5,514 nt of DNA from an uncultured Clostridia bacterium. GTDB lineage: Bacteria > Bacillota > Clostridia > Oscillospirales > Oscillospiraceae. Made by a program: the position numbers and the translations under genes. Of this stretch, positions 4,206-5,514 are shown piece after piece. Each line of letters starts with the position of its first letter. Positions within the stretch are counted from its first letter, which is position 1. The DNA lies in NCBI GenBank assembly GCA_945867445.1, contig CAMBID010000064.1:1-5514 (forward strand). Direction: 5' to 3'. The notes under the pieces are model-generated. The model was not told the DNA's origin, searched no databases, and saw nothing but the letters and a program-made list of their open reading frames with translations.

Positions 4206-5396
4206 ATGAAGAGACCTCTCGAAGGCATCCGTGTCCTGGACCTGACCCAGGCTTACAGCGGCCCGTTCTGCACCATGAACCTGGCGGACCACGGCGCCGA
4301 AGTCATCAAGATCGAAGTGCCCAACCTGGGCGACCAGACCCGTACCTGGGGCCCCATCTACAAAGGCTGCAGCGGCTACTATTCCTACGTCAACCGCAAC
4401 AAGAAGGGCATGACCCTGAACCTCAAGAGCGAGGAAGGCAAGAAGATCTTCACGGAGCTGCTGAAGACCGCCGACGTCGTCTGCGAGAACTACAAGGTGG
4501 GCGTGCTCACCAAGCTGGGCTTCCCCTATGAGAAGATGCAGGAGATCAACCCCCGCATTATCTACGGTTCCATCAGCGGCTTCGGCCTGGAGGGCCCTCT
4601 GGCTCCCCGCCCCGCCTATGACATCGTGGCCCAGGCCATGTCCGGTATGATGACCATTACCGGCTTCCCCGATGGCCCCGCCTGCAAGATCGGCCCCTCC
4701 ATCGGTGACAACTTCACCGGCGCTCACCTTTGCATGGGCGTTCTGATGGCTCTCTATGAGCGCGAGAAGACCGGCGTCGGCCGCCGCGTGGACGTCGCCA
4801 TGATGGACACCCTCTTCGGCGTTCTGGAGAACGCTGTCATGGACTACACCGTCCTGGACAAGATCCCCATGCGCAACGGAAACGCCGACCCCGCCATCAC
4901 TCCCTTTGACGCCTTCCGCGCCAAGGACGGCGACTTCGTCATGGGCTGCGGCACCGACAAGATGTACGCGGACCTCTGCCGCGTGATGGGCCGTGAAGAC
5001 CTCATCACCAATCCTCTCTACATCACCAATGACGACCGCTGCAAGAACTACGGCAAGGGCCTGAAGGCTGACATTGAGGCCTGGACCACCACCAAGACCA
5101 TTGACGAGATCGAGGAGATCATCGTCGGCCTGAAGATCCCCTTCGGCCGCATCCTGAACGTGGCCGAGGCCGCCGAGCATCCCCAGATCGCAGCCCGCAA
5201 CATGATCTGGAAGGTCTATCAGCCTGAGATGGGCAAGGAGATCCGGATGCCCGGCAACCCCATCAAGATCCACGGCGAGGAAGACAACATCCAGCACTGC
5301 GCGCCCTCCTTGGGCGGCGACAACGAGGCCATCCTGGGCACTCTGGGCTACAGCCCCGAGCAGGTAGCGAAGCTCCGCGAGGAAGGCGTCATCTGA
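4206..5396 (+). CDS. Family III (CaiB/BaiF) CoA-transferase
   Basis: This enzyme moves CoA from an acyl-CoA donor to a free carboxylic acid through an aspartyl-CoA thioester; it is cytoplasmic and usually works as an interlocked dimer. The 396 residues match the normal length. Family signatures are LEGIRVLDLTQAYSGPFCTMNLADHGAEVIKIE (split here as LEGIRVLDLTQ, 5-15, and GAEVIKIE, 30-37), NRNKKGMTLNLKSEEGK (63-79), ADVVCENY (89-96), PRIIYGSISGFG (116-127), catalytic Asp168 in PSIGD, aligned by motif with Asp169 of formyl-CoA transferase Frc, and RRVDVAMMD (193-201). The C-terminal half ends in the usual lGgdNeaiLgtLGYs pattern. Codons are those of a well-expressed gene, with almost no CGG. It follows the beta-amino-acyl-CoA lyase but is separated by a strong terminator. 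A role in activating a beta-amino acid, or in recycling CoA from the final acyl-CoA, is an inference; family III also includes carnitine, oxalate, bile acid and (R)-2-hydroxyacid transferases. Confidence 0.93.
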   Translation: MKRPLEGIRVLDLTQAYSGPFCTMNLADHGAEVIKIEVPNLGDQTRTWGPIYKGCSGYYSYVNRNKKGMTLNLKSEEGKKIFTELLKTADVVCENYKVGVLTKLGFPYEKMQEINPRIIYGSISGFGLEGPLAPRPAYDIVAQAMSGMMTITGFPDGPACKIGPSIGDNFTGAHLCMGVLMALYEREKTGVGRRVDVAMMDTLFGVLENAVMDYTVLDKIPMRNGNADPAITPFDAFRAKDGDFVMGCGTDKMYADLCRVMGREDLITNPLYITNDDRCKNYGKGLKADIEAWTTTKTIDEIEEIIVGLKIPFGRILNVAEAAEHPQIAARNMIWKVYQPEMGKEIRMPGNPIKIHGEEDNIQHCAPSLGGDNEAILGTLGYSPEQVAKLREEGVI

Positions 5397-5412
5397 TCCG
5401 CACAGCGCTGCT

Positions 5413-5445
5413 TCGGGGAGGGACGAAAGTCCCTCCCCGGTTTTT
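5413..5445 (+). terminator. Rho-independent terminator after the CoA-transferase
   Basis: GGGGAGGGAC (5415-5424) pairs perfectly with 5429-5438 around a stable GAAA tetraloop; a further C-G and U-G pair extend the stem. Five T residues (5441-5445) follow. It lies 17 bases behind the CoA-transferase stop, so that gene ends its transcript here. Confidence 0.94.
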
Positions 5446-5467
5446 GCATAAAGGAAACCACTGGCTA

Positions 5468-5513
5468 GGCGCCGCTGTCAGCGTCGCCCTTTTGCGGCAG
5501 TCTGCCGCAAAAG
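5468..5513. repeat. Two abutting palindromes, possible intergenic palindromic repeat
   Basis: Hairpin 1 (5468-5488) has a GGCGcCGCT arm with one mismatch in nine pairs and a GTC loop. Hairpin 2 (5489-5513) is a perfect 12-base palindromic arm pair, CTTTTGCGGCAG and its complement, around a single T. The two touch without a spacer. They sit beyond the CoA-transferase terminator at the window edge, so a role for a gene further right, for instance as a convergent terminator, cannot be excluded. Confidence 0.65.
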
Positions 5514-5514
5514 C

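Noticed and set aside
3994..4209. A 71-codon frame spanning the gap before the CoA-transferase
   Set aside because: It begins inside the lyase terminator hairpin, overlaps the transferase start, has no ribosome site and no recognisable sequence.
4122..5297. A 391-codon open frame on the minus strand opposite the CoA-transferase
   Set aside because: It mirrors the codon periodicity of a gene with unmistakable family motifs on the + strand. Its translation is Val/Ala/Gly/His/Asp-rich without domain structure and it has no ribosome site, so it is a shadow.

Overview
The window looks like chromosomal DNA of a GC-rich, Gram-positive anaerobe of the class Clostridia, probably a gut Oscillospiraceae-type organism (relatives of Flavonifractor, Intestinimonas or Oscillibacter). 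The reasons are a sortase-anchored adhesin with a class B sortase, strong AGGAGG ribosome binding sites, classical rho-independent terminators, and an amino-acid-fermentation ammonia lyase. The genus is an inference. All recognisable genes lie on the + strand.

Left part (1-2997), cell surface and biotin ligation. The window opens inside a large wall-anchored protein: the end of a SpaA/Cna-B-like domain, three MucBP-like repeats, a Pro-rich stalk, a PPETG sorting signal, a membrane helix and a basic tail. A perfect hairpin terminator follows. Next come a promoter with a consensus -10 box and a class B sortase whose family is known to accept PPxTG-type signals. Its stop codon overlaps the start of a biotin--protein ligase (BirA type) that lacks the N-terminal DNA-binding domain. 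Sortase and ligase therefore look like a two-gene transcription unit.

Middle (2998-3491), a 494-base stretch without a supported gene. Its first 180 bases are very GC-rich. At about 3180 it turns abruptly AT-rich and holds a nested imperfect inverted repeat (3196-3339). A-tracts and a near-consensus extended -10 promoter (3383-3411) follow, driving the next gene.

Right part (3492-5396), a CoA-thioester module. A 143-residue hotdog-fold protein closely resembles beta-alanyl-CoA / 3-aminobutyryl-CoA ammonia lyases and is closed by its own strong terminator. After a 282-base gap comes a full-length family III (CaiB/BaiF) CoA-transferase with its catalytic Asp, also followed by a terminator. The simplest reading is that the transferase makes a beta-amino-acyl-CoA (or exchanges CoA with the fermentation product) and the lyase removes ammonia to give the enoyl-CoA (acryloyl-, crotonyl- or a methyl-substituted one), which would then be reduced to a short-chain fatty acid. 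Which beta-amino acid is used cannot be read from this window.

The right edge (5468-5513) carries two abutting palindromes that look like an intergenic palindromic repeat. I see no tRNA, rRNA, CRISPR array, transposase or recognisable riboswitch. The most unusual signals are the nested inverted repeat ahead of the lyase, the lyase/CoA-transferase pairing, and a GC-rich block bounded by a 10-base direct repeat in front of the transferase.
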